Source: Musa acuminata AAA Group (Eukaryota > Streptophyta > Magnoliopsida > Zingiberales > Musaceae). Taken from it: a DNA stretch of 64,000 bases. Within the stretch, counting starts at the first letter, position 1. The number at the start of each line of letters is the position of its first letter. A model generated the notes under the pieces. The model saw nothing but the letters and a program-made list of their open reading frames with translations. It had not been told where the DNA came from and did not search any database. Below, piece by piece: positions 27,201 to 39,215 of this stretch. The stretch is from positions 23,579,501 to 23,643,500 of the forward strand of contig NC_088339.1 of the NCBI RefSeq assembly GCF_036884655.1. The letters are read 5' to 3'. The translations under genes and the position numbers were made by a program.

Positions 27201-29679
27201 GTTGGAGGTGAGTCATCTCCTGGGATGTTTGAGGCTATTCTTTATTTTATTTCTGTTCAATACAATATTTCAGGATCCAATGATGATTCTATTTTTTTTT
27301 GTTTTTCTTGTATATTATTTCAGAAATAATGTGCAGCTGTTTGTAGGGCATTGAAAATTGTTTATGCTACTTGAGTAGGTTAGTCGGTGTAATGGTAATG
27401 ATGTTATTCATTCTGTAGAGTGAGGTCCTTGCAACTTGTGATTTAGAAACTGTAGTGACCTTGGAGGATATTGTCAGACTCTAGAAATATGAGAACCTAA
27501 CTGACTAGTTTTGCTCCTATAAGGCAGTGCCTACTGCATCTCCTCTTTCCCTATGAGTTTGTTAGACAGCATTCTGCTTAGAAAAAAATAGTATAGTAGT
27601 GTATATTGTGAAGTTTTGTTATTGGACTGACAATGAGAAGTAAAAGCTTATTTCTCTGTAAGTTTCTGATGTTTTGTGAATGTTAACTTTGCTTATCTTA
27701 TCATATAAACCTGAATGTTGGTAGCTAATTTTACTTGCAATTAGACCACATATAATGCCAATTATCAAGATATATACATATAGATAATTATTGAATTAGA
27801 TGTTGCTCCTTTTTTTTGCCTCTTGGTCATCCGCTATGTAATATAAGGATTGGCAATTTGGTACTTACTTTGTAACTTACAGATTAGTGATTCATGTCTT
27901 GATGGTCTTAGTTAGTAACAACTTATATTTTGTCTTGTGGAAAAAGGTCTGGACTGTTAATTATAGTATGATTATGTAAATGATATAACTCCGGTAATGA
28001 CTTCAGTTTGGGTAATAGCACCCAGTATTCTATCATCACTGTATTCTTTTCATGTTGGTTATATAAATTTTCTTTCCTAGTCAGATATATGGATGGTCAG
28101 TTCGACACTCATTATGACTAAACACATTTCACATCAGCCATCAACATAAAAAACAGTTCCCCATAGAGTGAAGCACGTGTTAGAACAGTTTTTTTTATAA
28201 AAAAACTTCTTTGCAGAAGACAAACGAGGTGTAACTCTCCTGAATTCGTGGTGTTAGAAGATGAAGTTTCTTTCTCTTTTCAACTGAGTACAAAGCTACG
28301 CAAGTGCAAAGCCATTGCAGAAGTAGATGCAACTGTATCTGGATTGATTACCTGAAATGGCAGTCAAAAAGTGATACGATAAGAATATCACTCAGATATA
28401 TGTTGAAAGTCTAGAAGAGGGTGGAGGAATGAAGTTAACCTAGGTCTAGACTGAGATTGCAAGAAATGAATACTCACAATCAAAAGAGGAGGCATACATT
28501 GATAAGATTTGCTGAAGCAAAAGATATGTTACAGTTAACCTATAGAATGACATGGTTTGATTTTGAATAATCATCTGTTTTGTTTTATCTAAGCATTATT
28601 TTCTTACTAATTTTCCTTTACAATGGCAAGCCTTGACGTAACAACCTCAGTGACCTGGGTATAGTGTTTGGGTCGTGGAAACATCTTTGTTTACCAAGGA
28701 GAATTACATATAGTGAGATTTACTAGATTTGGTATTGGTGAGAGCTTTGCATGCTAAACAACCCTTTCTTTATGAACTTTGGTGTGTATTTCTGTGACCA
28801 TGTTTGCTGTTGCAAGAAGCACTTTTCTGCTATTTCTTTATGTGTAGTTCTGTGGCCATTTTTGCTATTGCAAGAAGCACTTCTCTGCTACTTGGTTGTC
28901 CTATGCACTGTCCTTTCCTAAATGTCAGGAACTGAATCATGCTAAGGAGCGAGGAGCAAAAATTTATGCAGAAGTTCGAGGCTATGGGATGTCAGGTTTC
29001 GTTCAATCTTTTTTGCTTAGTTTAACTTTTCTATTTCCAGCTACATCTTATTTAATGGTCTATACTTTCCAATAGGTGATGCATATCACATAACTCAACC
29101 ACACATTGATGGGAAGGGTGCTATTTTAGCTATGACACGTGCACTCGAGCAGGTATTGTTACATCTGTTTGTACTCAACTTGTCAATTAAGTCAGAATTT
29201 AGGATATATATACACACACACACACACACACATCTATACATATATATATGCATATACACACATATATACACACAATTATATAGGCGATTTCCCTAGAAAA
29301 CTCACATTTTTTTCCAAACAGTGTCCCTAATTCAAATTCAAACATACACAAACTGCTTCTCTGTCGTTGTTGCCCACGTCGCCTGTCGCCTCCGCTGCCT
29401 TTGCCCTTTGCTCCCACTGTGAGGCCCCATCGCTGGTGGAGAGGGAAAGTGAGGGGAAGAGGAGGAGGAGAGGACGGGCTATGGTGAAGGAGGGGAGAGG
29501 AGGAGTGAGCGGGCGGAGAGGAGAGGAGGAGAGGACGAGCAGTGGGGAAGGAGGGGATAGGAGGAGAAGGGGAAGGTAGAAGGGTGGGCAATGACGATGG
29601 TGTTGGAGGGGCAGTTTGGGTACTTTTTGAATTAGGGGCACTGTTTGGGAAATATTCAAAATATTGGTATTTACTAGAG

Positions 29680-29710
<31 letters not shown>

Positions 29711-30588
29711 ATATATATATTCATTGAGCTTCGAGTTATTAGTAGTGGTTGATGTGGCCCTCTTTGCTCTAGCTTTATGACAAGAATTTAATTAGTTTTA
29801 TTTGGTTATGATTAAAGAGTCGTCATCTGCCCTTATATGTTTGCATCAAGATATGCCAATTTACATTGTTGTTATATATTTGTTTAAAGAAGGTGCTTTT
29901 TTCTTAAATTTTTCCAAGGTTAGTCAGGGCTTCATCCAAATCAAGTAGATTACATAAATGCTCATGCAACTTCAACACCTCTTGGTATGTATCTTGCATA
30001 TTCTGATGCCTATTTGACATTTTTAAATATTGATGACCCCATAGGTGCTTCTTATAAGCAATTTCTTTAAGCTGCTATTTGACCAAGCAGGTGATGCAGC
30101 GGAAGCTAACGCCATAAAATCAGTATTCTCTGACCATGCAACATCAGGTGCTTTAGCACTGTCCTCGACGAAGGTATTGTTACTTGTTTTCCTCGCTAAC
30201 CTTTTGAAGCTGTAGGTTACCTTCTATGCTTCTTGTCAATCATTACATGCCTAAAATTGGTGATTTACAGGGAGCTACTGGCCACCTACTTGGAGCAGCT
30301 GGCTCTGTAGAAGCCATCTTTAGCGTGCTAGCTATTTGCCATGTAAATTCATCTGGCTGACATTGTTGTGAGTGTGATCATCCCAAATCTTCTTTGCTCA
30401 TCTACTACTTCTAATTTCAGGGAATAGCACCACCAACGCTCAATCTTCTAAACCCAGATCCTGTTTTCCATGATGGGTATTTGCCTTTGAGCACTTCCAA
30501 GAAGATGCAAATAAGAGCTGCACTCTCGAATTCGTTTGGCTTTGGTGGCACTAATGCATCACTGTTGTTTGCTTGCCCACCAACATAG
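24215..30588 (+). CDS. KAS: Mitochondrial 3-oxoacyl-[acyl-carrier-protein] synthase (beta-ketoacyl-ACP synthase)
   Basis: Fourteen exons: 24215-24323, 24411-24640, 25562-25669, 25743-25814, 25985-26071, 26202-26353, 26993-27073, 27174-27207, 28929-28995, 29076-29152, 29924-29984, 30091-30173, 30271-30342, 30421-30588, coding for 466 residues. The first 25 residues are Arg-rich with no acids after Glu2 ([16 protein letters not shown]), typical of a mitochondrial presequence. The thiolase-fold KAS core has the nucleophile Cys212 in [16 protein letters not shown], His353 in [14 protein letters not shown], Lys387 and His392 in [14 protein letters not shown], and the C-terminal [12 protein letters not shown] loop. 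This is the complete Cys-His-His set for decarboxylative condensation of acyl-ACP with malonyl-ACP. The plant mitochondrial enzyme feeds octanoyl-ACP to lipoic acid synthesis. Length is about that of the Arabidopsis enzyme. Intron 5 uses a GC donor, and intron 10 contains microsatellites and an inverted-repeat insertion. Confidence 0.95.
26072..26201 (+). other. GC-AG intron (KAS intron 5)
   Basis: The exon ends GGATTCCAG and the intron starts GCATGAAA. No GT near the junction keeps the conserved [14 protein letters not shown] sequence. The acceptor is TTGGTAG. GC-AG introns are removed by the major spliceosome and make up around one percent of plant introns. Confidence 0.85.
28767..28890 (+). 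repeat. Tandem duplication of about 57 bp in KAS intron 8
   Basis: The order TTTCTTTATG, TTCTGTG.CCAT, TTGCTRTTGCAAGAAGCACT, CTGCTA occurs twice in direct succession, ending about 40 bp before exon 9. The copies differ at a few sites. Confidence 0.75.
29205..29282. repeat. Compound TA/CA microsatellite in KAS intron 10
   Basis: ATATATATACACACACAC is followed by alternating CATATATA and CACACA blocks. It lies next to the left end of the inverted-repeat element. Confidence 0.9.
29283..29697. mobile_element. Inverted-repeat (MITE-like) element in KAS intron 10
   Basis: The left end (about 29,283-29,356) and the reverse complement of the right end (about 29,611-29,697) match over some 70 bp. 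Shared words in order are GATTTC.CTAG, CCAAACAGTG, CCCTAATTCAAA and AAACTGC. The interior is GC-rich and purine-biased (GGAGAGGAGGAG type), unlike the surrounding AT-rich intron. There is no transposase ORF. A clear target-site duplication is hidden by the flanking TA and CAT microsatellites, so the superfamily (for example Mutator-like) is undecided. Confidence 0.7.
29684..29721. repeat. (CAT)n(AT)n microsatellite
   Basis: Nine or more CAT units run into ATATATATAT at the right border of the inverted-repeat element in KAS intron 10. Confidence 0.9.
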
Positions 30589-32490
30589 TCTCGAGAGATT
30601 CTGCCATTTCTCAAATTCTTTTTGAGTCACCAAATAGTACGAGGCGTTCGTTCCAATGACTGTTGTAAAAGCATTACAAACTGTGTCATGGTGATGCCAA
30701 TTACCTTTCCTGTAATCTAACCAGTTCATATGTTAAAGTAACGGAAGGAAGTTCTTTGAATCCAAGACACCCTCTTTCCACGCACTCTTGATCTGTTAGA
30801 TCTGGTTCCAAATTTCTCTACTTTGTGCTTGTTTGACTGTGTTCTAGTTGTGCAGTTGAGTGACGTGCGTGTGAAATCTACAAATGACAAGGACAGCGGT
30901 CTCACTTTTCTTCCTCAACTCATTGTCGCTTATGGTGCCATGGCTGACGATTACATTGCAAGATTGGAGAACGAGTAAAAGAGGTACCAAATCTTCTCAC
31001 CCCTTTTTTTATTATTGTTCAATAGTTCATATTTATATCCTGCCTCGAATGTGACGGTGCATTGGGAGCCACCGGAAAACGCGTGGCCCGCAAGACATGG
31101 ATCTGTCTCAGGCCGGCACGCAAAGGGAACAATGAAAAGCGATCCGGACCGTCCATTCCCTCAGACTGTTGGTATCAAGAATTGATTGACGGTCAGGATC
31201 ATCAGGAGGCAGGTAAAAGCAGCGGCGGGTGTCGCAAGTCGAACCCATTCACGGGACATCCACGTTGTATTTTAATAAGGTGATGTTGGATTGACATAAG
31301 ACTTACATCCATTAAATTGCTGAGATGGAGAGAGTCATATGCAAACACGAGGGTGGTTTGGTTTGGCCAAGTCGCACGTGCGACTCGGTCATTGGAATTG
31401 GCTGTTGGGCGTTGAAAGGTTCTTCTCTTGTGTGCCTTCCTCCATTACTACATGATCACATGTAGCTTTCCTTCTTCCACGGGTCTTCTTCCCTCACCCA
31501 CATCAACACCACCACATTAATAGAGTCTCCGATACGTGACAGCCAGTTCCCTTCCTGTATCCCACGTAGAGAATTCCCAACAGTGCAACCCATTTCAACT
31601 CAACTCTAATGCAATATACATGTGGCTGACTTGGGATGCGATGCTGAGGCCAAATACAACGAGCATCTAATAGAATTCCAAAATTGGATTCCCGTCATGT
31701 CTCCGTCCATCACACCATGTGGTCACATCCACCGTTCACGCTGCGGCGATGTGATTTGTCCGTGTTGCTCTCGTAGGCCACCATCATCGGCGCCGCGGCG
31801 TAATACCATCTGATCCAATCGCAAAGTCTCCTGTTCGCCCTCCCTTCTCCGCCGCTGGAAGTACGCCACAGAAGGAAGCTCTCTTGGTTTCACCGTTGGG
31901 GAAAACAGATGGAATTTTTCGCCTCTCATGGCCTCATCCATGGCGTCGCCGTCCCGCTTCCGTGGGGAAGTCCCTCCCAACACAGAGCCAGAGGATAAAG
32001 AAGAGTGCTACCATCGTCTCCCCGTTCTAATCTTCGTAGAGGGGATGTTTTAAGAAGCCAGTGGTAGAAGATATCTCTAGGATCGCCCGCTTTGGACTGC
32101 CCGCATCCCTTCTTCTTCTTCCTCTCCTCCTCATTTCTAATCAAAATGCAATATTTGAACTCCTAATGCATTTTGACCATTTCCTTCAACCAAACCGATC
32201 TAAAAAAAAGCCACCTTTCTTCCGTCTGGGAAGGAACATTGATCTTTGATTTATATCGAAGACCATGTGCCAATGAACCTTTTGTGGGATATCCATCGTA
32301 AGAGCTTCATGGCTTCTCATCAAAAGCGAAGGTTTGATCCTTAGATGACCAGATTTTTCTTGTGTTCAGGTAATGTGACTTCTTTTTTCGTCTTCATTGT
32401 GGTTTGAAGCAATTGGCTATTCTGGCTGATCCAAAAGATACGATTTTTGAAGGAATCCACCATCGTCCTTAAGAGGCCATTGGAGACAGG
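30589..32490. other. Intergenic: KAS 3' UTR and TBC-gene upstream region
   Basis: The first part is likely KAS 3' UTR. The last few hundred bases are likely promoter and 5' UTR of the TBC gene, including a possible donor CAGGTAATG near 32,370. ORFs at 31,062-32,249 on either strand show no recognisable protein. A short in-frame stretch around 30,850-30,978 reads through but matches nothing I know. Confidence 0.5.
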
Positions 32491-35400
32491 ATGTTTGGAA
32501 CTCAAGCCCAAAAAGAGGCATCTAATGGGTTTGCCCTCAGAAGAAGAGCCTATTGGCTAACCTCGGCCACCTCCACCGCCAGGGCCACCACCATCACCTC
32601 CATCCCCAAGAAGCCAAGCACCTTCTCTGTCAAATTCGAAGACATGTACGGGTTCACCGCCGAGGGGAACATCGACGATGTCAATGTTCTGAACGAGGTG
32701 AGGGAGAGGGTGAGGGAGCAGGGCAGGGTTTGGTGTGGCCTCGAGGCAAGCAAAGGTGCAAACTGGTACCTGCAAACGCAAATCTCATCCAACGGTGAGG
32801 GGATCAGTGTTGCCTCGCTGAAGCTGTCAAAGCTTACTAACATGATCACATTGAAGAGGCTCGTCAGGAAAGGGATACCGCCAGTGCTGAGGCCAAATGT
32901 GTGGCTTTCGGTGTCTGGCGCTGCAAAGAAGCGATCCACGGTGCCGGAGAGCTACTATGATGATCTGATCAGAGCTACAGAAGGAAAAGTTACACCTGCC
33001 ACAAGACAAATCGATCAGGTGAGTAGAATTCAGAGTATATAAGCTTGAAAGAAAATTAATATGATATGTTGTCATCATCTCTGATCATTGTGCTTATTAC
33101 GATTTGGGCGTGATAGTTTATCTCAGAAATTATTCCAGATTCTTATATGTATGGTTTTTTATGGATATATGTATATTGTATACTGCAGATCATGGAATTG
33201 CCTCTATTCTGCCTCGGAATGATGTAGGATCCGAAGTTAGTAGTGTTTTCATATGTATGGACAATTTCAATTTCACATAAACTGCATAGCAGAAACAGAA
33301 AATGTAAATATTACAGGATTAAGTTTTCTTTTGTTCATCTTTGTCTCATTAGAAGCAATGATATAATATGTGTTCTGGTGGAGAAGAATTAATATTGAAA
33401 ACACAAAGCTGCATACATTCACAACTGGAGTTGAATATGACATTTTCTCTCATGGATTAGATTATTATGACTTCTTACATCCATTTTTTACCTTTTTAAT
33501 CAATATTTGATGTATATGCAGGATCTCCCAAGAACTTTCCCCTCTCATCCGTGGTTGGACAGCCCTGAAGGTCAGGCATCTCTTCGGAGAGTCCTTGTTG
33601 GGTATTCTTTTCGAGATTCAGATGTTGGTTATTGCCAGGTAATTGAAGTTTTCCTTTTCACCGACACTAAAACAACATGTTGCAATTCCTCCATAGCATC
33701 TGAAATTTAAAGCCACCACTACAGGGTCTAAATTATGTGGCTGCCCTATTGCTACTAGTAATGAAAACAGAAGAAGATGCTTTTTGGATGCTTGCTGTCC
33801 TCTTGGAAAATGTGTTGGTTAACGACTGCTACACTGATAACCTTTCCGGATGCCATGTAGAGCAAAGGGTGTTTAAAGATCTTCTAGCAAAAAAGTGTCC
33901 CAGGTTTGCATTTATTTCTTATGACCTCCAGTGCTATTTTATTTACCCGAATGTCCATAACCTAATAGCTGTTCATTTTGCTTCAACATTCAGGATAGCT
34001 GCTCATTTAGAAGCCATGGAGTTTGATGTCTCTCTTGTAGCCACAGAATGGTTCCTGTGCCTCTTCGCAAAGAGCGTACCATCTGAGGTAACATTAAATT
34101 CAAGGAAATCTGTTATGTTTTGTCAATGACCTCAAGGCAAAAAGAAAATTTAAGAAATGGCTGTGCTAGACCTACATATAGTTTATAACTATGCAGAACT
34201 ACATCTAGTTTGTCATCAATGTGTAAAAAGAAAATAATGTTGAGTTATTGGGCTTTTAGTATTACTTCATTTTCTATTGTCTGCTTGAAAGGATTATCCT
34301 TGCTGAGTTACATTCAATTCAACTTGTCATGAAAAAAAAATCTTTCTTGTTTGTTTAACCTGTTTAGTTTCTACACTCAGTAATCTGGTATCATTTGATT
34401 GATAATTAGGCAACAATTTCACCTGGCACATTTGTTAGTATAACTTCTGTTTGATAACTCTGCTGCTAGGTTCATGCTCTCATGTGGGAGATATGGCTTC
34501 TAAGTGCTGAGGATTTGCCTATGCTATATTCATATCTTATTATCTGACGTAAAGTCTTCTAATCAATTTTTTCAAAAATTAATTCTGAATGTCTTTTCAG
34601 ACAACCCTGCGGGTCTGGGATATTCTTTTCAATGAGGGGGCAAAAGTTCTTTTTCATGTTGCCCTAGCCATCTTTAAGGTATACCACTTGTATCTTGGTC
34701 TCTTACGGGTAAACTAGTCTGTATTCAAGAAATTTTGGATTGTTTTTTTATGATAAATGATGAAAGATCATTAATTTTTAGTAGATTATTGGAAAGGACT
34801 ATACAATGTCCATTTCTCATGGTCTTGCTTTAACCATTCAATGTGATTCTAGATGAAGGAAGACGACTTACTACGTGCTCATCAAATAGGCGAGGTAATT
34901 GATATTTTACAAACAACCACCCATCATCTATATGACCCCGATCAATTGCTCACGGTAAGAATGTTTGCTTCCTTTGATGCTAACCTTTTATCCTGTGGAA
35001 ATTTCCTAGTCATAGTTGGAACATACTAAAGGACATTTTTTTCGTTAGAAATAATACCAATAATCTGAGATAAATTATTGTGATTCTATTAGGTGTCTAC
35101 TTGCCTCATCTACTAAATCATATTGACTAGGGTACACTGATAGAGACATGAAAAATCTAGTGCTGTCTTCATTAACATTCGGTATCCAGAACTTCTTCTG
35201 TTGAACATATTTTACTAAATTATTGAGAATATATGCCTCGAAATAAGTGTTGTATCAAGTTTCCTCCCTAAAGGCCGTCCTTAGTGTTCTTTGTAGAAAA
35301 CCATTCCTCGTCAGCTAGTAATTTCATTCAGGTTGTATTTTAAATGTACAGTTAGAAAAAACGGTTTGAGTCAATGTGCAGTTATAGAATGCTTTGTGTT

Positions 35401-36192
35401 TTATAAACAGTAGATGAAAAAATATATTTTAAATATGCAATAACGTAAGTGTTGTTTGATAAAATTATATTTCAAAAGTTCATTAAATATTTTGTGATAA
35501 ATTTACCTTTCCAATATTTTTAATATTTATTCAAAAGTGAATACATAATTTTATTTAAATTAATAAGTAAATAGATAAAATAAATAAATGAATGAATATA
35601 ATCTTATAAAAAATTTCATACGATCTAAATATATAATAAATAAAAATATAAAATAAATAAATAAATAAAATTTCACATGATAGAAAACATAAACCATTTG
35701 GCTACTCATTAAATTATTTTAGCAATCTTATAATTTTAAATAAAGTCATAGGGTACTTTCGAAATTAAAAAATTATATTAGCATCTCACAGATGTTGAAA
35801 TGCTAATGCTACCCTGAGGTAGCATCAGTATTTGAACATTTCCAATACAACCTCCAGGCTAAATAAGATTCGAAAAAAATTTATCGAATATCAATTCATA
35901 TCTTAAGATGAAACGAAAAAGACTCGGCCTGCCTAAGGAATTAGATGAGTGGAATTGTTTCATATCTTATTAACTTTCTACCCGTCTTTAAAGAGAAATG
36001 CATTCTTGATTGATTATCTAGAACTGACCATGGTAAATTGTTAACAATGTTCCATTACAGGTAGCTTTCGACAAAATTGGTTCTATGACTGCAAACACAA
36101 TCACAAAGGAAAGAAAGAAACAGGAACCAGCAGTGATGGCTGAGCTTGACCAGAGACAGAGACGACTCAACACCCTGAACACAAACGGGTAA
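32491..36192 (+). CDS. TBC-domain Rab GTPase-activating protein
   Basis: Seven exons: 32491-33018, 33522-33638, 33725-33903, 33994-34087, 34601-34678, 34853-34954, 36061-36192, coding for 409 residues. The TBC domain begins near residue 127 ([13 protein letters not shown]). It shows both catalytic fingers: the IxxDxxR motif I174-R180 (R180, in DLPRTFP) and YCQ at 213-215 followed by [11 protein letters not shown]. Downstream are [24 protein letters not shown] and [20 protein letters not shown], all TBC helices. Such proteins stimulate GTP hydrolysis by Rab GTPases in vesicle traffic through the dual Arg/Gln finger mechanism. The N-terminal 125 residues are plant-type and of unknown role. The C-terminal part is charged ([11 protein letters not shown]). 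It resembles GRTP1/EVI5-like plant proteins. The target Rab cannot be told from sequence. Confidence 0.92.
35331..35852. mobile_element. Possible MITE in the last intron of the TBC gene
   Basis: GGTTGTATTTTAAATGTACA at 35,331-35,350 matches the reverse complement of the end at about 35,833-35,852 (GGTTGTATTGGAAATGTTCA). The 522-bp interval is very AT-rich, codes for nothing and holds an 8-bp perfect hairpin (ATGCTACC-CTGA-GGTAGCAT). I could not find a convincing target-site duplication, so this is a candidate only. Confidence 0.5.
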
Positions 36193-39100
36193 TAGTCTGG
36201 TGCCAGATAAATTCCTCAGACTCAGATGAGGTCGATGCTACGAGGGAGATGGAACAAGGTTTCATCCCAATGGGCGACGACCAGAAAACTAAACCTGCAA
36301 ATCGAAATTGTCTTAGACATTGTGAATTGGCATTTGGTTAATCACCTGCCTGATATTCTTTTTCTTTTCTCTGTATTCGTGTAAAATATTTGCTCTTTTG
36401 TGAAACAAAGAAAATTCACAGGTCCGATATCTTGGAACTTAAATCGATGTTTTCTATAAGGTTTCATAGGGCTGGTAATTCCCAGCATCAAGCTGTTGAA
36501 ATTCCAACTTGTGAGCTAGCAGTGATTATTAGTGCCATGACTCTGTTTTATCATTGGAATATAATTTAGCTTCTTGTGGTCAATGGACTCCAATGCAATA
36601 TGGTTTGAGATCTTATGGATCAACCAACATACGAGTGGAAAGATATCTCAAGTGATCGATGGCCTAAAAGATGCCGCAATCGATTCCTTGAAGCACTCAA
36701 ACCATGATCAGAAGAAGCAGGGAGAGAAAGGATGAATCTGTAGCAAAATTAAGGCAAAGCAAGTCCAAAGAAAAGATATTGCAGGAACCATCAACGAAGC
36801 TTTAGCATGATCTCCATCGAGTCCACGGAACAGGGATGACCTATCTCGAGTGTTGGATACCATGCCTGCTACAGGAAGAAGTGGCAACTCATGCAACGTG
36901 TTCTACCACACCATGCCATATAAAGCAAGCATACGGCATGCTCTCACGTACGACGAGCTCCACGACGTCCGGCCTCCACACCGCATCGGCTCCGTCGCCG
37001 GCGCAGCACGCGAGGCACTGCATTGAGGAGAGCATCGCCGAGAGCGCGTCCAACATGCGGCGGCCCACACCCATCTCCACCTCGTCGCCCCGAGGTCTCG
37101 CTGTTACCATGTCACCAAACACCGCATCGTGGCGGTGAGGAGGAGGAGGCTGCTGAACCAAACTCTTCACCACTGCCTATCTCACTCACACTGAGAAAAT
37201 CCATATCGTTAGTACTTAAAATCCATCTTTACAAAGTAATTTAGGAAACCAATAAATATATTTTAGTCAAGAAATAAAAGGCTTAATTATTTAGAGACTA
37301 TTGAATCCTACATATCCATATCCTAAGCATCAACCATTATTTGGGCCATCTATTTTCTCTTGATATTAATTTTCTGCATTTGTACAACCATCATTTTTAA
37401 CATAACTTAAATATTTGAACCATACTATTTTGGGAGTAGCTTTTTTCCCAAAAATTTCTTTTGGCATTCTGCATTCATTCCAAATTCACAATATAAACCT
37501 TTTCTTTTAGTTTATCATCTCATAACTATGAATTAGAATTATCCAATAATAATAAAGCCCATAATATTCCAAATAATTGTCATCACCGAATATTATAAAA
37601 TACGAAATCCTTAATTAAATTATTAAGAGAGAGAGAGAGAGAGGAGGTAATTAACAAAGGAAATATGTTCCATTATCAACCTCATATGTCGGAAAATACC
37701 GCAACTACAAACTTGACACTCACAAATGGAAGAAAACTCAGGGATACAACTACTCTTGTATCCAGTCTCTAAGGATCCTCATAGCACACTCATCCACAGC
37801 CAGAATTGAGTGGTTGCAGAGTGAATAGCCAACAGGTCTGCAGCAACCTTCTAATTTCAAAACTACCTGTAACAACTACACATCTGATTCACAAGCTATC
37901 ATGCATATATTGCATCCCATGTTTCATTTTATCTCATTGATGAACCATGATGTTACTCAGATGGTTCATTCAATACAGAAAACCTCTTTTAACAAAGGAG
38001 GATTGATTCTTCAGTTAGGTCACAACCATTCTTGTTTGCTCTTGAAAACTATAGCTACTGGGATCAGATTTCTGAAGGAGGTGACTGACCTTTAGAAAGG
38101 AACATGTTTCTCCAAACACCTTTTAGATTGATAGGCATATTTAACAAGGAAATATGCAGGTGCCTCAAGAATTTAGAAGCTTTCCCAAGCATTGACTACT
38201 TGGTCCTACAGAAATCTAACCACCTAGAGAACGATAAAAAAACACAGTATTTGGCGCCATCTTCTGCAATCGACATTAAGCAAACAATATAAAACATCAA
38301 GGAACATGTCTCTTCATGAAAACTGAAAGATTTAGAGCAGGTTCATAGGCCGGGCACAACATTTGAAGACCTATTGCTGTCGCTGTAACTGAAAAAGTAT
38401 AATAGTCCATTTCACTGAGTTCTCAATTAAGACAAAAGCTTGCACTGAAAAGAAAAGAGATCGGTTACAACAAATCTCATCATAAGTTCACTAATTTGCA
38501 TCTCATCTGATGCACAAACATATGTTAATTCTCAAACTCAGAATGACTGATAGCAAGTGTCTCCTTTCTAACTAACTTCTGATCCATGATAAATCATGTC
38601 TGGCTATCAACTCAACATAGTGAACATCATAGTTGGCAGAAAACATAGGTGCTAAATTACAATGCAAAGTTCATTACAAAACAACAAAAACAACAATTTA
38701 CTATGATGTTTGGTCAAAATCAGTTCTCATCAAGAAGCGATAGACAGAGAAGAAGTAGAGCATAGAGCACAAGTTGTATTTAGTGAATCCCATATAATAA
38801 ATCAAAAGCAAAAGCTCAGATTAGTGTCAGGCCATCCAAGGTTCTCCTTTCAGTAACATTTTTATAGCAGACATAAGATAATAACATGCAACAAATGATT
38901 ATTAGCTATACATACTGTTTCACCTCTGGACCAAAATGCTGACTCTGCCAGTTGTTTAGCATGAGAAAAGATAATCCACAATTTCCAAATACAAAAATAT
39001 ATAATTCAGAGTTTAGGTGATCTCTCTATGTGATTTTTGCTACAGATCAAGAGATAAAGTTCATGAATGAGAAAAAGGGTTTGCAGTGTCAATACAACAG

Positions 39101-39215
39101 CCAAAGGAAATAAGATCTACCGATGGTACCTAAACACAAGAAAGTAAAAGAAGACTATTAACAACCTACAAATGCAAATGCTTACTGAACAGGATAGTAT
39201 CTTACGTTGCTGTAG
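36193..39215. other. Intergenic: TBC 3' UTR, unassigned sequence, trihelix 3' flank
   Basis: Low-complexity AT-rich DNA with a GC-rich island at about 36,830-37,180 and a short GA microsatellite near 37,627. The trihelix stop codon is followed 10 nt later by CAAC-GTAAGATA, a donor-like site. TTTTACTTTCTTGTGTTTAG at about 39,130 is acceptor-like, so a small 3' UTR intron is possible. I see no other gene. Confidence 0.5.
36889..37173 (-). CDS. Hypothetical 94-residue ORF in a GC-rich island (doubtful)
   Basis: An ATG-to-stop ORF with composition unlike the AT-rich surroundings. It contains RRMLDALSAMLSSMQCLACC and several acidic and hydrophobic stretches. I recognise no domain, and no neighbouring exon can be joined with confidence. 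It could be a small unknown protein, an exon of a longer gene, or chance in a GC-rich patch. Confidence is low. Confidence 0.25.
   Translation of the reverse strand: MVKSLVQQPPPPHRHDAVFGDMVTARPRGDEVEMGVGRRMLDALSAMLSSMQCLACCAGDGADAVWRPDVVELVVRESMPYACFIWHGVVEHVA

Noticed and set aside
29199..29710. Pro/Ser-rich and Met-run ORFs (127-130 residues) in KAS intron 10
   Set aside because: They translate microsatellites and the purine-rich core of the inverted-repeat element.
32550..32939. 129-residue minus-strand ORF
   Set aside because: Antisense to the TBC exon 1; the plus strand carries the conserved protein and consistent splicing.
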